A stretch of DNA of 64,000 nucleotides from Candidatus Latescibacterota bacterium. GTDB lineage: Bacteria; Latescibacterota; UBA2968. The DNA lies in contig JAJDYX010000007.1 in assembly GCA_022824945.1 (NCBI GenBank), positions 1 to 64,000 of the forward strand, written 5' to 3'. Every line of letters starts with the position of its first letter. Within the stretch, counting starts at the first letter, position 1. Shown piece after piece: positions 24,969-34,601 of this stretch. A program made the translations under genes and the position numbers. The notes under the pieces were generated by a model. That model ran no database searches. It was given only the letters and a program-made list of their open reading frames with translations, and was not told the DNA's origin.

Positions 24969-26537
24969 ATGAATTACGACTACATCATCATTGGCGCGGG
25001 GTCGGCGGGGTGTGCTGTTGCGGGGCGTTTGAGTGAAAATGGGCAGTATCGCGTTTTATTGTTGGAAGCCGGTGGCCCGGATGATCGGGATGCGATTCAC
25101 ATTCCTGCGCGATTTCCAGATCTGTTTCATACAGATAAAGATTGGGATTATGAAACCACGCCGCAAGCCGGGTTTAATGGGCGGCGGGATTACGTGCCGC
25201 GCGGCAAGATGTACGGCGGTTCGAGTTCTATCAATGCGATGGTCTATCAGCGAGGTCATCCGAGCGATTACGATCAGTGGGCTGCGATGGGGAATGACGG
25301 CTGGGCGTATGTCGATGTGTTGCCCTATTTCAAGAAGATGCAGCACCAGACGCGGGGAGGCTCTGAACATCACGGAGTAGAAGGCCCGATTCATGTGTCA
25401 GATCCTCGGGATCCAAATCCACTGAGTGTGGCGTTTGTCGAAGCGGCTCAGCAGGTGGGGTTCCGTCTGAATCGAGACTTTAATGACGGGGATCAGGAAG
25501 GATTTGGCCTGTATCAGGTCACACAGAAGGAAGGCCAGAGGTGCAGTGCGGCGGTGGGGTATTTGCATCCGGCATTGGAACGAGACAATTTTATCGCGAT
25601 TCCATACGCCTATGTTATGCGTCTTGAATTTGATGGCAACAGGTGTGTTGGTGTTCATTATATGCACGAGGGGAAGACGCATGAGGTTGAGGCAGGGAGA
25701 GAAGTGGTAATGTGTGGCGGGGCAATCAATTCGCCTCAGTTGCTGATGCTGTCGGGCATTGGTCCGACAGAACATCTCAAGACGCTGGATATTCCGGTTG
25801 TAAAGGCATTACCGGGTGTGGGACAAAATTTGGTGGATCACGTTCAAGTCGGGATTGCGTATGCCTGTACTGAGGAGATTACGCAGGCTGGTAGAGACAA
25901 CCCTGAGCAAGCGCTCAGATATCAGAATGAAAGAATGGGTTTGCTCACTTCCAATTTGGGTGAGGCGGGCGGGTTCGTGAAATTGTCTGCCGATGCGCCC
26001 GCGCCAGAATTACAATTTCATTTTGGGCCTGACTGGTTTGTTTTGCACGGGTCTCAAGAGATGGAAGGGCATGGATTCACAATTCTACCGGGACTGGTGG
26101 GAACAAAAAGTGTGGGGGATCTGAAGCTGCGTTCGTCAGACCCGTTTGAAGCACCATTAATTGATCCCAAATGCCTGTTTGAAGAGGAAGATGTGCATGT
26201 GATGCTGGAAGGTGTTAAATTGGCGCGAGAAATTGTACGGGCACCAGCTTTTGACCGATACCGGGGGCGGGAGTTTTTGCCGGGGGATGACGTGCAGGAT
26301 GATCGTGCGCTGGTTGATTTTATTCGCAATTATTCAACGACTATTTATCATCCGGTGGGTACGTGTAAGATGGGCAACGATGAGATGGCTGTGGTTAACA
26401 ATCGACTACAGGTACACGGCATTGAAGGCTTGCGCGTAGCAGATGCTTCGATTATGCCTATCATTATCAATGCAAATACCAACGCGCCCTGTATGATGAT
26501 CGGGGAGAAAGCAGCAGATATGATTTTGCGTGACTAA
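24969..26537 (+). CDS. GMC-family FAD oxidoreductase (choline dehydrogenase-like)
   Basis: 522 aa from ATG 24969 (GAGGG upstream; an in-frame GTG at 24951 is less likely). The N-terminal dinucleotide-binding motif DYIIIGAGSAGCAVAGRLSE and the GMC signature around PRGKMYGGSSSINAMVYQRG are clear. The C-terminal active-site region has TTIYHPVGTCKMG with the conserved His and then NANTNAPCMMIGEKAADM. These flavoproteins oxidise primary or secondary alcohols such as choline, sugars or polyethylene glycols. It lies between sulfatase genes on the same strand, 36 nt after the first and 29 nt before the next, so its substrate may be an alcohol released by desulfation. Confidence 0.87.
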   Translation: MNYDYIIIGAGSAGCAVAGRLSENGQYRVLLLEAGGPDDRDAIHIPARFPDLFHTDKDWDYETTPQAGFNGRRDYVPRGKMYGGSSSINAMVYQRGHPSDYDQWAAMGNDGWAYVDVLPYFKKMQHQTRGGSEHHGVEGPIHVSDPRDPNPLSVAFVEAAQQVGFRLNRDFNDGDQEGFGLYQVTQKEGQRCSAAVGYLHPALERDNFIAIPYAYVMRLEFDGNRCVGVHYMHEGKTHEVEAGREVVMCGGAINSPQLLMLSGIGPTEHLKTLDIPVVKALPGVGQNLVDHVQVGIAYACTEEITQAGRDNPEQALRYQNERMGLLTSNLGEAGGFVKLSADAPAPELQFHFGPDWFVLHGSQEMEGHGFTILPGLVGTKSVGDLKLRSSDPFEAPLIDPKCLFEEEDVHVMLEGVKLAREIVRAPAFDRYRGREFLPGDDVQDDRALVDFIRNYSTTIYHPVGTCKMGNDEMAVVNNRLQVHGIEGLRVADASIMPIIINANTNAPCMMIGEKAADMILRD

Positions 26538-26566
26538 GTTGGCGACGACTTTAGAAAGGATTGTGT

Positions 26567-28057
26567 ATGGCAGAGAAACCCAATGTAATCGTAATTTTTA
26601 CAGATGATCAGGGATATGGTGACGCGAGTTGCCTGAATCCAGATGCGAAGTTTCAGACGCCAAATCTGGATCGGCTGTCAGCAGAAGGGATTGCTTTTAC
26701 CAATGGGCATTGCTCAGATACGGTTTGCACACCTTCGCGTTATGGATTGCTGACTGGACGCTATTCCTGGCGGACGTTAAAGAAACAGGGCGTTTTTCCC
26801 GCCGAAGTGCCGTGTCTGATTACAGACGAACGTATGACGTTGGCTTCAATGTTTGGGGCAAATGGATATGATACGGCGATGGTGGGCAAGTGGCACCTGG
26901 GTATGAATTTTCCTGGCGAGGTGGGCAATCGCGATTGGCGTCAGCCTGTTACCGATATGCCGTTGGATAAGGGCTTTGATTATTTTTATGGCATACCCGC
27001 TTCGCTCAATTACGGAATTCTCGCCTGGTTTGAAGGGCGATATGCCAGAGTACCGCCGACGGTTTATACGGCTAAGAAACCCAATGACCGGCATATGGAT
27101 TATCGCATCATGCCGCCGTATGAGAATACGCCAGAAGAAACCCTTGAAGCATTGGGCACAATGGGGATGGAGATTGCGCCTGATTTTATTGACAATGAGT
27201 GTTTGACGCGGTTTACCGATAAGGCGATTGCGTGGATGCAGGGCAAAGAAGCAAGCGCCAAAAGTGGTAAGCCGTTTTTTTTGTACCTGCCATTTACATC
27301 GCCGCACTATCCCGTATGCCCGCGTGAGGAATTTTGGAATCAGGGCGATTGTGGTGGCTATGGTGAGTTTATGATTGAGACAGATTACCATGTAGGGCGC
27401 GTGCTGGATTATCTGGAGCAGTCGGGATTGGATGACAATACGATTGTTGTGTACACCAGTGATAATGGCCCTGAGAATTCGTGGCGTGGGCGGATTGAAG
27501 AATTTGGTCATCATAGCAATAGTATTTATCGCGGAGGTAAAAGGGATATTTACGAAGGTGGACATCGCGTGCCATTTTTTATGCGGTGGCCCAAAGGTAT
27601 TCAGAATCCCGGGCGCAAATGCGATGATCTGGTAGGACTGGTCGATTTGATGGCGACTTTTGCTGAGATTGTAGGTGCAGAGTTGCCTGCTGATGCGGGC
27701 GAAGATAGCCAGAGTTTTGCGGAGATACTCAGTGATCCTGACACATCCCATGAACGATTGCCTTTGATTAATCACGGTGCTGGGGGACGGTTTGCGATTA
27801 CAGAAGGCATGTGGAAGCTGATTATGGCGCACAAGGATGAGCCGCTGGAGCTTTACGATCTCGCGAATGATCCCGGTGAGACAAAAAACGCGATTGGCGA
27901 TCACCCTGAGATTGTAGCAGACCTGACCGATAAAATTACAAGTATTGTGTGCAATGGGCGTACGACCTCTGGAGAAAACCAGGCGAACGATACCGATTAC
28001 TGGGATGATTTGACGTGGATTTCATCTGAGGATTATCGGGCAAGGCAACTAAGATGA
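26567..28057 (+). CDS. Type I sulfatase (arylsulfatase A-like)
   Basis: 496 aa from ATG 26567 (AGAAAGGA upstream). Core start PNVIVIFTDDQGYGDASC, formylglycine motif C-T-P-S-R at residues 54-58 followed by YGLLTGRYSWR, then GKWHLGMNFPG and YTSDNGPENSW (metal site). The arrangement resembles arylsulfatases of the GALNS/ARSA group. No signal peptide. Its stop codon overlaps the next sulfatase start by four bases (ATGA), so the two are translationally coupled. Confidence 0.88.
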   Translation: MAEKPNVIVIFTDDQGYGDASCLNPDAKFQTPNLDRLSAEGIAFTNGHCSDTVCTPSRYGLLTGRYSWRTLKKQGVFPAEVPCLITDERMTLASMFGANGYDTAMVGKWHLGMNFPGEVGNRDWRQPVTDMPLDKGFDYFYGIPASLNYGILAWFEGRYARVPPTVYTAKKPNDRHMDYRIMPPYENTPEETLEALGTMGMEIAPDFIDNECLTRFTDKAIAWMQGKEASAKSGKPFFLYLPFTSPHYPVCPREEFWNQGDCGGYGEFMIETDYHVGRVLDYLEQSGLDDNTIVVYTSDNGPENSWRGRIEEFGHHSNSIYRGGKRDIYEGGHRVPFFMRWPKGIQNPGRKCDDLVGLVDLMATFAEIVGAELPADAGEDSQSFAEILSDPDTSHERLPLINHGAGGRFAITEGMWKLIMAHKDEPLELYDLANDPGETKNAIGDHPEIVADLTDKITSIVCNGRTTSGENQANDTDYWDDLTWISSEDYRARQLR

Positions 28058-29595
28058 GGAACTCTCAACAAATACCGGGACAGCGTTCCAATATTCTGAT
28101 TATATGCAGCGATCAGCATCATCCGGCAATGGTGGGGTATCGGCAGTACCCATTCGTCGAGACGCCTAATCTGGATCGCCTTGCGTGTGAAGGCACACAT
28201 TTTACAAGGGCGTATGCCAATTGTGCGGTGTGCGGTCCCAGTCGCATGAGTTTTATGACGGGGAAGTACGTTCACCAGATTGATAGCTGGTCAAATGGTG
28301 TGCCTCTGCCCGAAGAAGAAAAACAAAAGACCTGGGCAGCGCGGCTGGATCAGAATGGTATCGAATCGACTTGTATAGGCAAAATCGACTCCGCTGGTAC
28401 CGTTGACGATCACAACCCGGGATTTACGCACTTTGACGAACCCCTCCACCGAACGGCATGGGATCCCTATCCGAGAGAAATGCCTTTTGTCACGCGCCTT
28501 CCGGGATATACGCGGCCAGCCAGTCGGAGATTTTTACTCGAAGCGGGTGGGGGAGATGTCGCAAAGATTGATGATCGGCAAGAGTTGGGATTCTATGGTC
28601 ACGACCGCGAGGTGACGGATAAAACGCTGGCGTATTTGCGAGAGAAAGGGCGGGCTAAATCGGATTCCCCCTGGGTGCTTTATGTCGGTTATCTTTATCC
28701 CCACTGGCCGTATCGCGTACCTCAGAAATATTTCGATATGTACTATCCCGATCGCGTTTTGATGCCCCACGATGCAAAGTTCCCAAATCGCGATATTCAT
28801 CCCGCGATGCAGGAGTGGCAAGCCTCCAATGTATTTGGGGAAGTGACAGAGGATATGCTGCGCCGGACGATTGCTGCTTATTGCGGTATGATCACCTGTA
28901 TGGATGATATGATCGGCGAGATTCTCGATGAGTTGCAGGACCAGGGGCTTTATGAAAATACATACATCATCTACACATCAGATCATGGAGAATCCATGGG
29001 CGAACACGGGCTTTTTTTTAAGCACTGTTCTTATGAAGGGGCTATTGGGGTTCCCCTTGTGCTCACAGGACCGGGCATTCCCGCAGGAGAGGTCAATACC
29101 GACACGCCCGTTTCTCTGGTCGATCTCTATCCTACTATTCTGGACCTGGCGGGTGTGGATTCCGAACCTGGTCTGCCTGGCGCAAGCTGGTTGCCACTTG
29201 TGAAGGGTGAACCACACGAACGGTCTGAGCGCGTTTTTGCAGAATGGCATGGTCCGCAACTTCGAGGTGCGTATTACATGATTGTGCGGGGGGATTACAA
29301 ATACACCTGGTATGAATTTCATCCGCCCTCGTTATTCAATGTGAAGGAGGACCCCAGGGAAGAACGCGATCTCGCATCGGATATTGAACAGGCCGATAGG
29401 CTCAGAGCATTTGAAGATGAGTTGCGTTCTATAGTTGATCCAAAGGCGACGGCTCTACGCGCCAAGCGAGATTTGGGACTGATTGCTCCAGATGGCACGG
29501 ATTTGACCGATAGTCTGATACCCTGGGCGGGATTTGAAGACGGAACATTAAAAAAAATTCAGCGTGCCGACAGTGCGCGGCACCAGCGATCATAA
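28054..29595 (+). CDS. Type I sulfatase, choline-sulfatase-like
   Basis: 513 aa. Core start SNILIICSDQHHPAMVGY, formylglycine motif C-G-P-S-R at residues 60-64, and YTSDHGESMGEHGLFFKHCS followed by VPLVLTGPGIPAG. The last stretch is reminiscent of choline sulfatase and related phosphonate/sulfate esterases. It starts inside the stop of the preceding sulfatase. A choline-dehydrogenase-like GMC enzyme lies two genes upstream, which fits a small alkyl or choline sulfate, but the C-terminal region that defines BetC is not clearly recognisable, so the substrate remains open. No signal peptide. Confidence 0.85.
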   Translation: MRNSQQIPGQRSNILIICSDQHHPAMVGYRQYPFVETPNLDRLACEGTHFTRAYANCAVCGPSRMSFMTGKYVHQIDSWSNGVPLPEEEKQKTWAARLDQNGIESTCIGKIDSAGTVDDHNPGFTHFDEPLHRTAWDPYPREMPFVTRLPGYTRPASRRFLLEAGGGDVAKIDDRQELGFYGHDREVTDKTLAYLREKGRAKSDSPWVLYVGYLYPHWPYRVPQKYFDMYYPDRVLMPHDAKFPNRDIHPAMQEWQASNVFGEVTEDMLRRTIAAYCGMITCMDDMIGEILDELQDQGLYENTYIIYTSDHGESMGEHGLFFKHCSYEGAIGVPLVLTGPGIPAGEVNTDTPVSLVDLYPTILDLAGVDSEPGLPGASWLPLVKGEPHERSERVFAEWHGPQLRGAYYMIVRGDYKYTWYEFHPPSLFNVKEDPREERDLASDIEQADRLRAFEDELRSIVDPKATALRAKRDLGLIAPDGTDLTDSLIPWAGFEDGTLKKIQRADSARHQRS

Positions 29596-29605
29596 TGGAG
29601 AAAAA

Positions 29606-32600
29606 ATGACACCTGTAAATAAAAAAAATACGCCGACAGTCGCTTCGTTACCCTTTAGATTGGGTGTGGGGTCTGCGTTAAAAGCTGGGGCTCTGGCTTA
29701 TTCGCAGACTGTTCGCAACGAGCCTGGGCTTTTGGCTTATTGGCGAGTGGGGGATACTCAGGATGCGGATGCCAGTAGAGAGCGTTCGTATGTGGCTTTG
29801 GGGATTGTGCCACATTTGAATGAAGGTTCACTGAGCGATGCATCTGTTGAATTCTTTTTTCAAATTATTTCTGATGAGCAGTTGGACTACGAACCCTGTC
29901 TTATTTCGCATCAGATAGCCCACGGTGTACAGACGCGATTCGCATTTCATGTGACGCGGGATTTGACGGCACTTCGATTTCTCAATGGCACAACAAATAC
30001 GCTGATTTTTCCACCTGGTGGACCGATAAAAGTGGGGCAGTGGTATCATTTTTTAGCTACCAGTAAGCCACGACAGGAATTTCGTGCTTATATCGATGGC
30101 GTCGAATGCTTTCTGGATATGGGTTCTCTGGCGTTTGGTGTGCAGCGGCAAGCTTGTCCGATACAGATTGGTGCGTCTAGCGAAAGCGGCGAGGATCGGG
30201 CTGTAAATTGCGCGATAGATGAGGTTGCCATATACAATGTGGCTCTGACGCCATTGGATATCGCGCGACACGTTGATGCGGCTGGTCGAGAGGCGCTTCG
30301 AAAGCAGATGGTGCATGGTCGGAGACAACGAGAGGATAAAGAAAAAGAGGTGGCGATGGAGGCGCTTAGAGCGCGTCTAAACGATCCCGCTCTATTCGAT
30401 CCCGGCGAGACAAAAGTATATGAAGGGCAATATCTGGATGCAATTTCTCTGCCGGTGGGGGGTATTGGTGCGGGCCTGATTCAGGTGAACGGTAAGGCAG
30501 AGCGGTCGGTATGGCAAATATTCAACAATTTTGAGCATATCGAAGTGCCCAATAGCTTTTTTGCTGTGTGGGCGAGATCCCGGGGAAAAGAGCCTGTGGT
30601 CAGGGCGTTACAGACTTCGGATGTTGGCGTATTTCCCGCGATGGATCGTCTGAGATTCAGAGGGGAATATCCGTTTGGATGGTTTGAGTTCGCAGATGCC
30701 GCTTTTCCCATTCGGGTCGAAATGGAGGTTTTTAATCCGCTGATTCCCCTCGATGTGAAATGTTCGAGTATCCCGTGTGGTATTTTCAATCTGACGGCGA
30801 TCAATGAGGGTGATTCCCCTGTGGAAGTCAGTTTTCTGGCTACGCAACAAAATGCGATTGGTATCACGGGAGATGAACTCCATGAGGGTTATGGCGGCAA
30901 TGTCAACCGGGTGATTCGAGAGAATGATGCAACTTCGATTCACATGACGCACCTGTCGTCACCGGATGAAGATATGGTGCTGTCGTCACAGGTGGGAAAT
31001 GCCTGTGCGACGGCTTCATGGACCGGCTTGCGCGATTTGTATGAAGCGTTTTCACGAGATGGCAAGCTGGAATATGTCGAATCAGCTGGTCCATCGGCTA
31101 CAGGCGAAACGGTCGATTGCGCGCTGGCTACGCCATTTGTGCTTCAGCCAGGAGAAAAACGCACCATCACCTTTGTTCTCACCTGGTATTTTCCCAACAC
31201 CAACCATGGTGCACATATATGGGTGAAACACGGCAATATGTACTCAAACTGGTGGACTGATGCGCTGGATGTTTATGCGTATCTCAAAGCCAATCTCGAT
31301 GATTTGACACAACAGACGCGACGGTTTCACGATACACTCTATGCGTCTAATCTCCCACACTGGTTGCTGGATCGAATTAGTTCTCAGGTTGCCGTGCTGA
31401 GAACCAGGACGTGCTTTTGGGCACAAGATGGGTATTTTGGAGCCAATGAAGGTTGCGCACCAACTTCGGGTTGTTGTCTGGGAAATTGCAGTCATGTGTG
31501 GCATTATGCACAGGCGCATGCGCGTCTTTTTCCCGAGATCGCGCGGAGAATGCGCGAGCAGACGTTTGCTCTCCAGCGAGAAGATGGGGGATTGCCCTTT
31601 CGCCACAGCGATCGCCATTTTGAAACACAAGGCCCGGCAATTGATGGCATGCTCGGCGATATTTTGAGTACGTATCGCGAGTATCAGTGTAGCTCAGATC
31701 AACAGTGGTTACACGCGCATTGGCCCAGCACGCAGAAGGCGATGGATTTTGTGATTGCGCGGTGGGATTCAGATGAAGACGGTTTGTTATCAGGTTCACA
31801 ACACAATACGCTTGATGGTGAACTGTCGGGGTCAACATCGTGGATGGGCACGCTTTACCTGTCGGCTCTTGCGGCGTGTGAAGAGATGGCTGAATTGGAA
31901 AATGATGCACAGTCCGCTGACCGGTATCGCAGGTTGCGCGAAAAGGGAACACAAAATCAGAATCAGACGCTCTGGAATGGCGAGTATTATGTGCAGAGTC
32001 CCGACGAGGATGCACATGAAGACTACGGAGATGGTTGCCATATTGATCAGGTGCTGGGTGAGTGGTGGGCACCGCAGGTGAAACTGCCGGGTCACTATCC
32101 CCAATCAAATATCCATTCGGCGCTGCGATCTCTTTTGCAGTACAATTTTAAGCATCATTTTCGGACGACGACACAGCGACCGAGAAAATTTGTCGATAAC
32201 GACGATGCAGCCATGAAGATGATTTCCTGGCCAAAAAATCCCCAGCCATTCCGCAGTATGAAGTACGGCGACGAGGCGATGACGGGTTTTGAGTATGGTG
32301 CTGCTGCAACGATGGTTCAGTTTGGAATGCTCAGGGAGGGGCTGATGGTTGCCCGGGCTGTTTACGATCGCTACGATGGCAGGCTGCGAGATCAGTTGAC
32401 GGATATGAATACGGCGTCGTGGGGGTATAGCGGGAATCCGTTTGGCGATGATGAATGCGGCAAATTTTATGCACGGGCGATGAGTGTGTGGTCATTGTTG
32501 CTCGCTTGCCAGGGCTTTGTCTATGAAGGTCCCAAAGCGCGGATTGGTTTTGCGCCCGTGTGGAACCCCGATGGTCACGTATCCTTTTTTACCGCAGCCG

Positions 32601-32869
32601 AAGGATGGGGCCTGTTCAGGCAGCGCCGCGATTTGGAAATACAGGTTATGGAATTGAGTGTTGAGTGGGGACGTCTGCCGATTCGGATATTTGAATTTGA
32701 ATTGTCCGAGGGTCGGCGTGTACAATCGATTGTTGCTTCCGTCGGTGGTGGGGAGGAGGAGAGTACGATCGCCTCATTTAACGGTTCTAAAGTGACTCTG
32801 ACTTTGGAAGACGAATTGGTTTTGACCGCTGGGGATAAGATGGTCATTGAGGTGTCGTTTCCTCCCTGA
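29606..32869 (+). CDS. GH116-type glycosidase (GBA2/DUF608-like) with N-terminal LamG domain
   Basis: 1087 aa from ATG 29606, with ATGGAG as ribosome-binding site; a longer frame from 29564 overlaps the upstream stop and is unlikely. Residues ~35-235 form a LamG/concanavalin-like domain (LLAYWRVGD, then VGQWYHFLAT, FRAYIDGVE and CAIDEVAIYNVAL). From ~275 comes the GH116 N-domain (LPVGGIGAGLIQVNGKAE), then an (alpha/alpha)6 region with GSQHNTLDGELSGSTSWMGT and MNTASWGYSGNPFGDDE, where GH116 enzymes hold their catalytic acids. Related enzymes cleave beta-glucosides, beta-xylosides or glucosylceramide. No signal peptide is evident. It follows the sulfatases within 10 nt, so it may act on the same desulfated glycan. 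Confidence 0.82.
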   Translation: MTPVNKKNTPTVASLPFRLGVGSALKAGALAYSQTVRNEPGLLAYWRVGDTQDADASRERSYVALGIVPHLNEGSLSDASVEFFFQIISDEQLDYEPCLISHQIAHGVQTRFAFHVTRDLTALRFLNGTTNTLIFPPGGPIKVGQWYHFLATSKPRQEFRAYIDGVECFLDMGSLAFGVQRQACPIQIGASSESGEDRAVNCAIDEVAIYNVALTPLDIARHVDAAGREALRKQMVHGRRQREDKEKEVAMEALRARLNDPALFDPGETKVYEGQYLDAISLPVGGIGAGLIQVNGKAERSVWQIFNNFEHIEVPNSFFAVWARSRGKEPVVRALQTSDVGVFPAMDRLRFRGEYPFGWFEFADAAFPIRVEMEVFNPLIPLDVKCSSIPCGIFNLTAINEGDSPVEVSFLATQQNAIGITGDELHEGYGGNVNRVIRENDATSIHMTHLSSPDEDMVLSSQVGNACATASWTGLRDLYEAFSRDGKLEYVESAGPSATGETVDCALATPFVLQPGEKRTITFVLTWYFPNTNHGAHIWVKHGNMYSNWWTDALDVYAYLKANLDDLTQQTRRFHDTLYASNLPHWLLDRISSQVAVLRTRTCFWAQDGYFGANEGCAPTSGCCLGNCSHVWHYAQAHARLFPEIARRMREQTFALQREDGGLPFRHSDRHFETQGPAIDGMLGDILSTYREYQCSSDQQWLHAHWPSTQKAMDFVIARWDSDEDGLLSGSQHNTLDGELSGSTSWMGTLYLSALAACEEMAELENDAQSADRYRRLREKGTQNQNQTLWNGEYYVQSPDEDAHEDYGDGCHIDQVLGEWWAPQVKLPGHYPQSNIHSALRSLLQYNFKHHFRTTTQRPRKFVDNDDAAMKMISWPKNPQPFRSMKYGDEAMTGFEYGAAATMVQFGMLREGLMVARAVYDRYDGRLRDQLTDMNTASWGYSGNPFGDDECGKFYARAMSVWSLLLACQGFVYEGPKARIGFAPVWNPDGHVSFFTAAEGWGLFRQRRDLEIQVMELSVEWGRLPIRIFEFELSEGRRVQSIVASVGGGEEESTIASFNGSKVTLTLEDELVLTAGDKMVIEVSFPP

Positions 32870-32894
32870 CAATAAAAAAAGAAAGGATTAAGAC

Positions 32895-33704
32895 ATGAAT
32901 CAACCTTTGCAGTTGAAGAGATATTTTTGGGACGCAGTTGTTGCAACTGTGTTTTGCTCGTTGGTTACCACATCAGAAACGGATGCACAACCTGACGGAA
33001 ATGAATGGGTTGAACGTTACGAACCTCACGTTTTCAACGAGATGCCATATCGGCTGTTGAAGCCCATAGATTTTGATTCGGACAAGCGCTATCCCGTTAT
33101 CGTTTCATTGCATGGCGGAGGTGGCCGAGGGACAGATAATCGAAAACAATTGCGTGGCTGGAATAGACTTCTTGCAGACGAGCAGAGGCGAACAGATTAT
33201 CCCTCTTATGTGCTCGCTCCTCAAGTCAGTCGTTTGTGGAATGCAGAAGACCTTCAAAAGATCAAGGATATCATTGCGACATTACCATCCATCGATATGG
33301 ACAGAATATACGTTCTGGGGCACTCCATGGGAGGCCACGGTACCCATGTCTTTTTACAAATTGATCCCCATTATTTTGCAGCAGCAGCACCTTCGGCTGG
33401 AACGGGTTTGCCTCAGACAGAAGAATTTATTGATGCGTCAGTGATTAAAGATGTTCCGATATGGGCTTTCCACGGGGATCAGGATAAGGTCTGTCCATTT
33501 GACCGCGCTCAAAAACTTTTTGGGGAGATGAAGAAATTAGGTGGGAACATGAAGTTTACGGTCTGGACGGGTGATGGACATGGTGTTGCCCTGAAAATGA
33601 TTACTGGTGCCGACAATGGTAGCACCCAACTCAGCAGTGGTCGCTGTGATCCCGAGCCGGTGTTTATGAAATGGCTTTTTGCGCAGAAACGCACGGCTGA
33701 TTGA
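32895..33704 (+). CDS. Secreted alpha/beta-hydrolase (esterase/peptidase-like)
   Basis: 269 aa. Residues 1 to ~32 look like a signal peptide (basic start, WDAVVATVFCSLV core, cleavage near TDAQ). The mature domain is a compact alpha/beta hydrolase with SLHGGGGRG (oxyanion hole), the nucleophile elbow GHSMGG, an acid in FHGDQDKV and a histidine in GDGHG. It resembles carboxylesterases and feruloyl-esterase or polyhydroxybutyrate-depolymerase-like enzymes. AAAGGA precedes the start, and the gene is 25 nt after the GH116 gene. It may remove ester groups from extracellular glycans. It is the only clearly exported enzyme of this cluster. Confidence 0.8.
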   Translation: MNQPLQLKRYFWDAVVATVFCSLVTTSETDAQPDGNEWVERYEPHVFNEMPYRLLKPIDFDSDKRYPVIVSLHGGGGRGTDNRKQLRGWNRLLADEQRRTDYPSYVLAPQVSRLWNAEDLQKIKDIIATLPSIDMDRIYVLGHSMGGHGTHVFLQIDPHYFAAAAPSAGTGLPQTEEFIDASVIKDVPIWAFHGDQDKVCPFDRAQKLFGEMKKLGGNMKFTVWTGDGHGVALKMITGADNGSTQLSSGRCDPEPVFMKWLFAQKRTAD

Positions 33705-33792
33705 GTAGATTTTTGGGCACTTGAAGAAGAACAGTATGTTCATATTTTGGAATGTAAATTGAACATTGTGTTGCAAATATTGCCTCCTTTTT

Positions 33793-33821
33793 TTGACATT
33801 CAAAATGTAAGTATTTGTTAA
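33793..33821 (+). promoter_or_regulatory. Candidate promoter for radC and the SAM hydrolase gene
   Basis: A perfect -35 TTGACA (33793-33798) is followed after 17 bp by GTTAAT (33816-33821), 79 bp before the radC ATG. The upstream gap of 196 bp separates the catabolic cluster from the housekeeping block. Confidence 0.45.
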
Positions 33822-33900
33822 TAAACAATTTGAGAAATATCCCGATCAACGGCACTAAATTTGCATGATGCTGTGAAAAACAATATCGGGGAGATGGGAC

Positions 33901-34593
33901 ATGAATGGCTTTGTAAAAAATAGAGGAGGTATTGCGGGTGTGGCGGATGTGGATATGCCACGAGAAAAGCTCGAGCGTTTGGGACCAGAGGCATTGCGCG
34001 ATGAGGAACTGCTGGCGATTTTGCTGCGAACGGGATACGAGGGCCGAAATGTTCTGGAAATTTCGCGTGGGATAATCAAGAGGTATCCTGTTAATAAACT
34101 CGTGGATATGGATCTGAAAAAGCTCACGACAATCAAGGGAATCGGGCGGGCAAAGGCCGCGGGTTTGGTTGCGGGATTTGAACTGGCAAAACGAGGCCTC
34201 AATCAGGGAATAGGGATTGAGCCTTCTATTACGAGTCCGGTTGATGTTTTGGGGTTTCTGACCGATATCAAAGATCGGCGCAAAGAATATTTTGTGGCGC
34301 TTTTTCTCAATGCGCGGAATCAGGTGATTTGCCGCGAGGATGTGTCGATTGGCTCGCTCAACGCCTCGCTCGTGCATCCGCGAGAAGTGTTTGCTCCAGC
34401 CGTGGGATCATCTGCTGCGAGTGTGATTTTGGCGCATAATCATCCCAGCGGTGATGTAACACCGAGCAGGGAAGATATTGAACTCACGCGCCGCATGGTG
34501 CAGGCCGGTGAGATAATGGGGATTGAGGTCCTGGACCATCTGATCGTGGGTTCGGAGCGGTTCTTGAGTATGAAAGAGGCGAATGTTTTTTAG
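33901..34593 (+). CDS. radC: RadC family protein (JAB/MPN domain)
   Basis: 230 aa, normal RadC length. The N-terminal half has the helix-hairpin-helix segment (TIKGIGRAKAAGLVAGFELAKR) and the C-terminal half the metal-binding JAMM motif HNHPSGDVTPSREDIE (H-x-H-x7-S-x2-D), then VLDHLIVG. RadC has long been called a DNA-repair protein, but its biochemical role remains uncertain. The start at 33901 has GGGGAGATG upstream. It ends 8 nt before the SAM hydrolase gene. Confidence 0.92.
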   Translation: MNGFVKNRGGIAGVADVDMPREKLERLGPEALRDEELLAILLRTGYEGRNVLEISRGIIKRYPVNKLVDMDLKKLTTIKGIGRAKAAGLVAGFELAKRGLNQGIGIEPSITSPVDVLGFLTDIKDRRKEYFVALFLNARNQVICREDVSIGSLNASLVHPREVFAPAVGSSAASVILAHNHPSGDVTPSREDIELTRRMVQAGEIMGIEVLDHLIVGSERFLSMKEANVF

Positions 34594-34601
34594 GTGGTGA
34601 T

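Noticed and set aside
26846..27904. 352-codon minus-strand open frame inside a sulfatase gene
   Set aside because: Pure antisense shadow; composition is His/Ile/Arg-rich without any recognisable domain.
33734..33767. ATGTTCA...TGAACAT inverted repeat upstream of radC as a LexA/SOS box
   Set aside because: The half-sites are too far apart for known LexA boxes, and the intervening sequence has no further symmetry.
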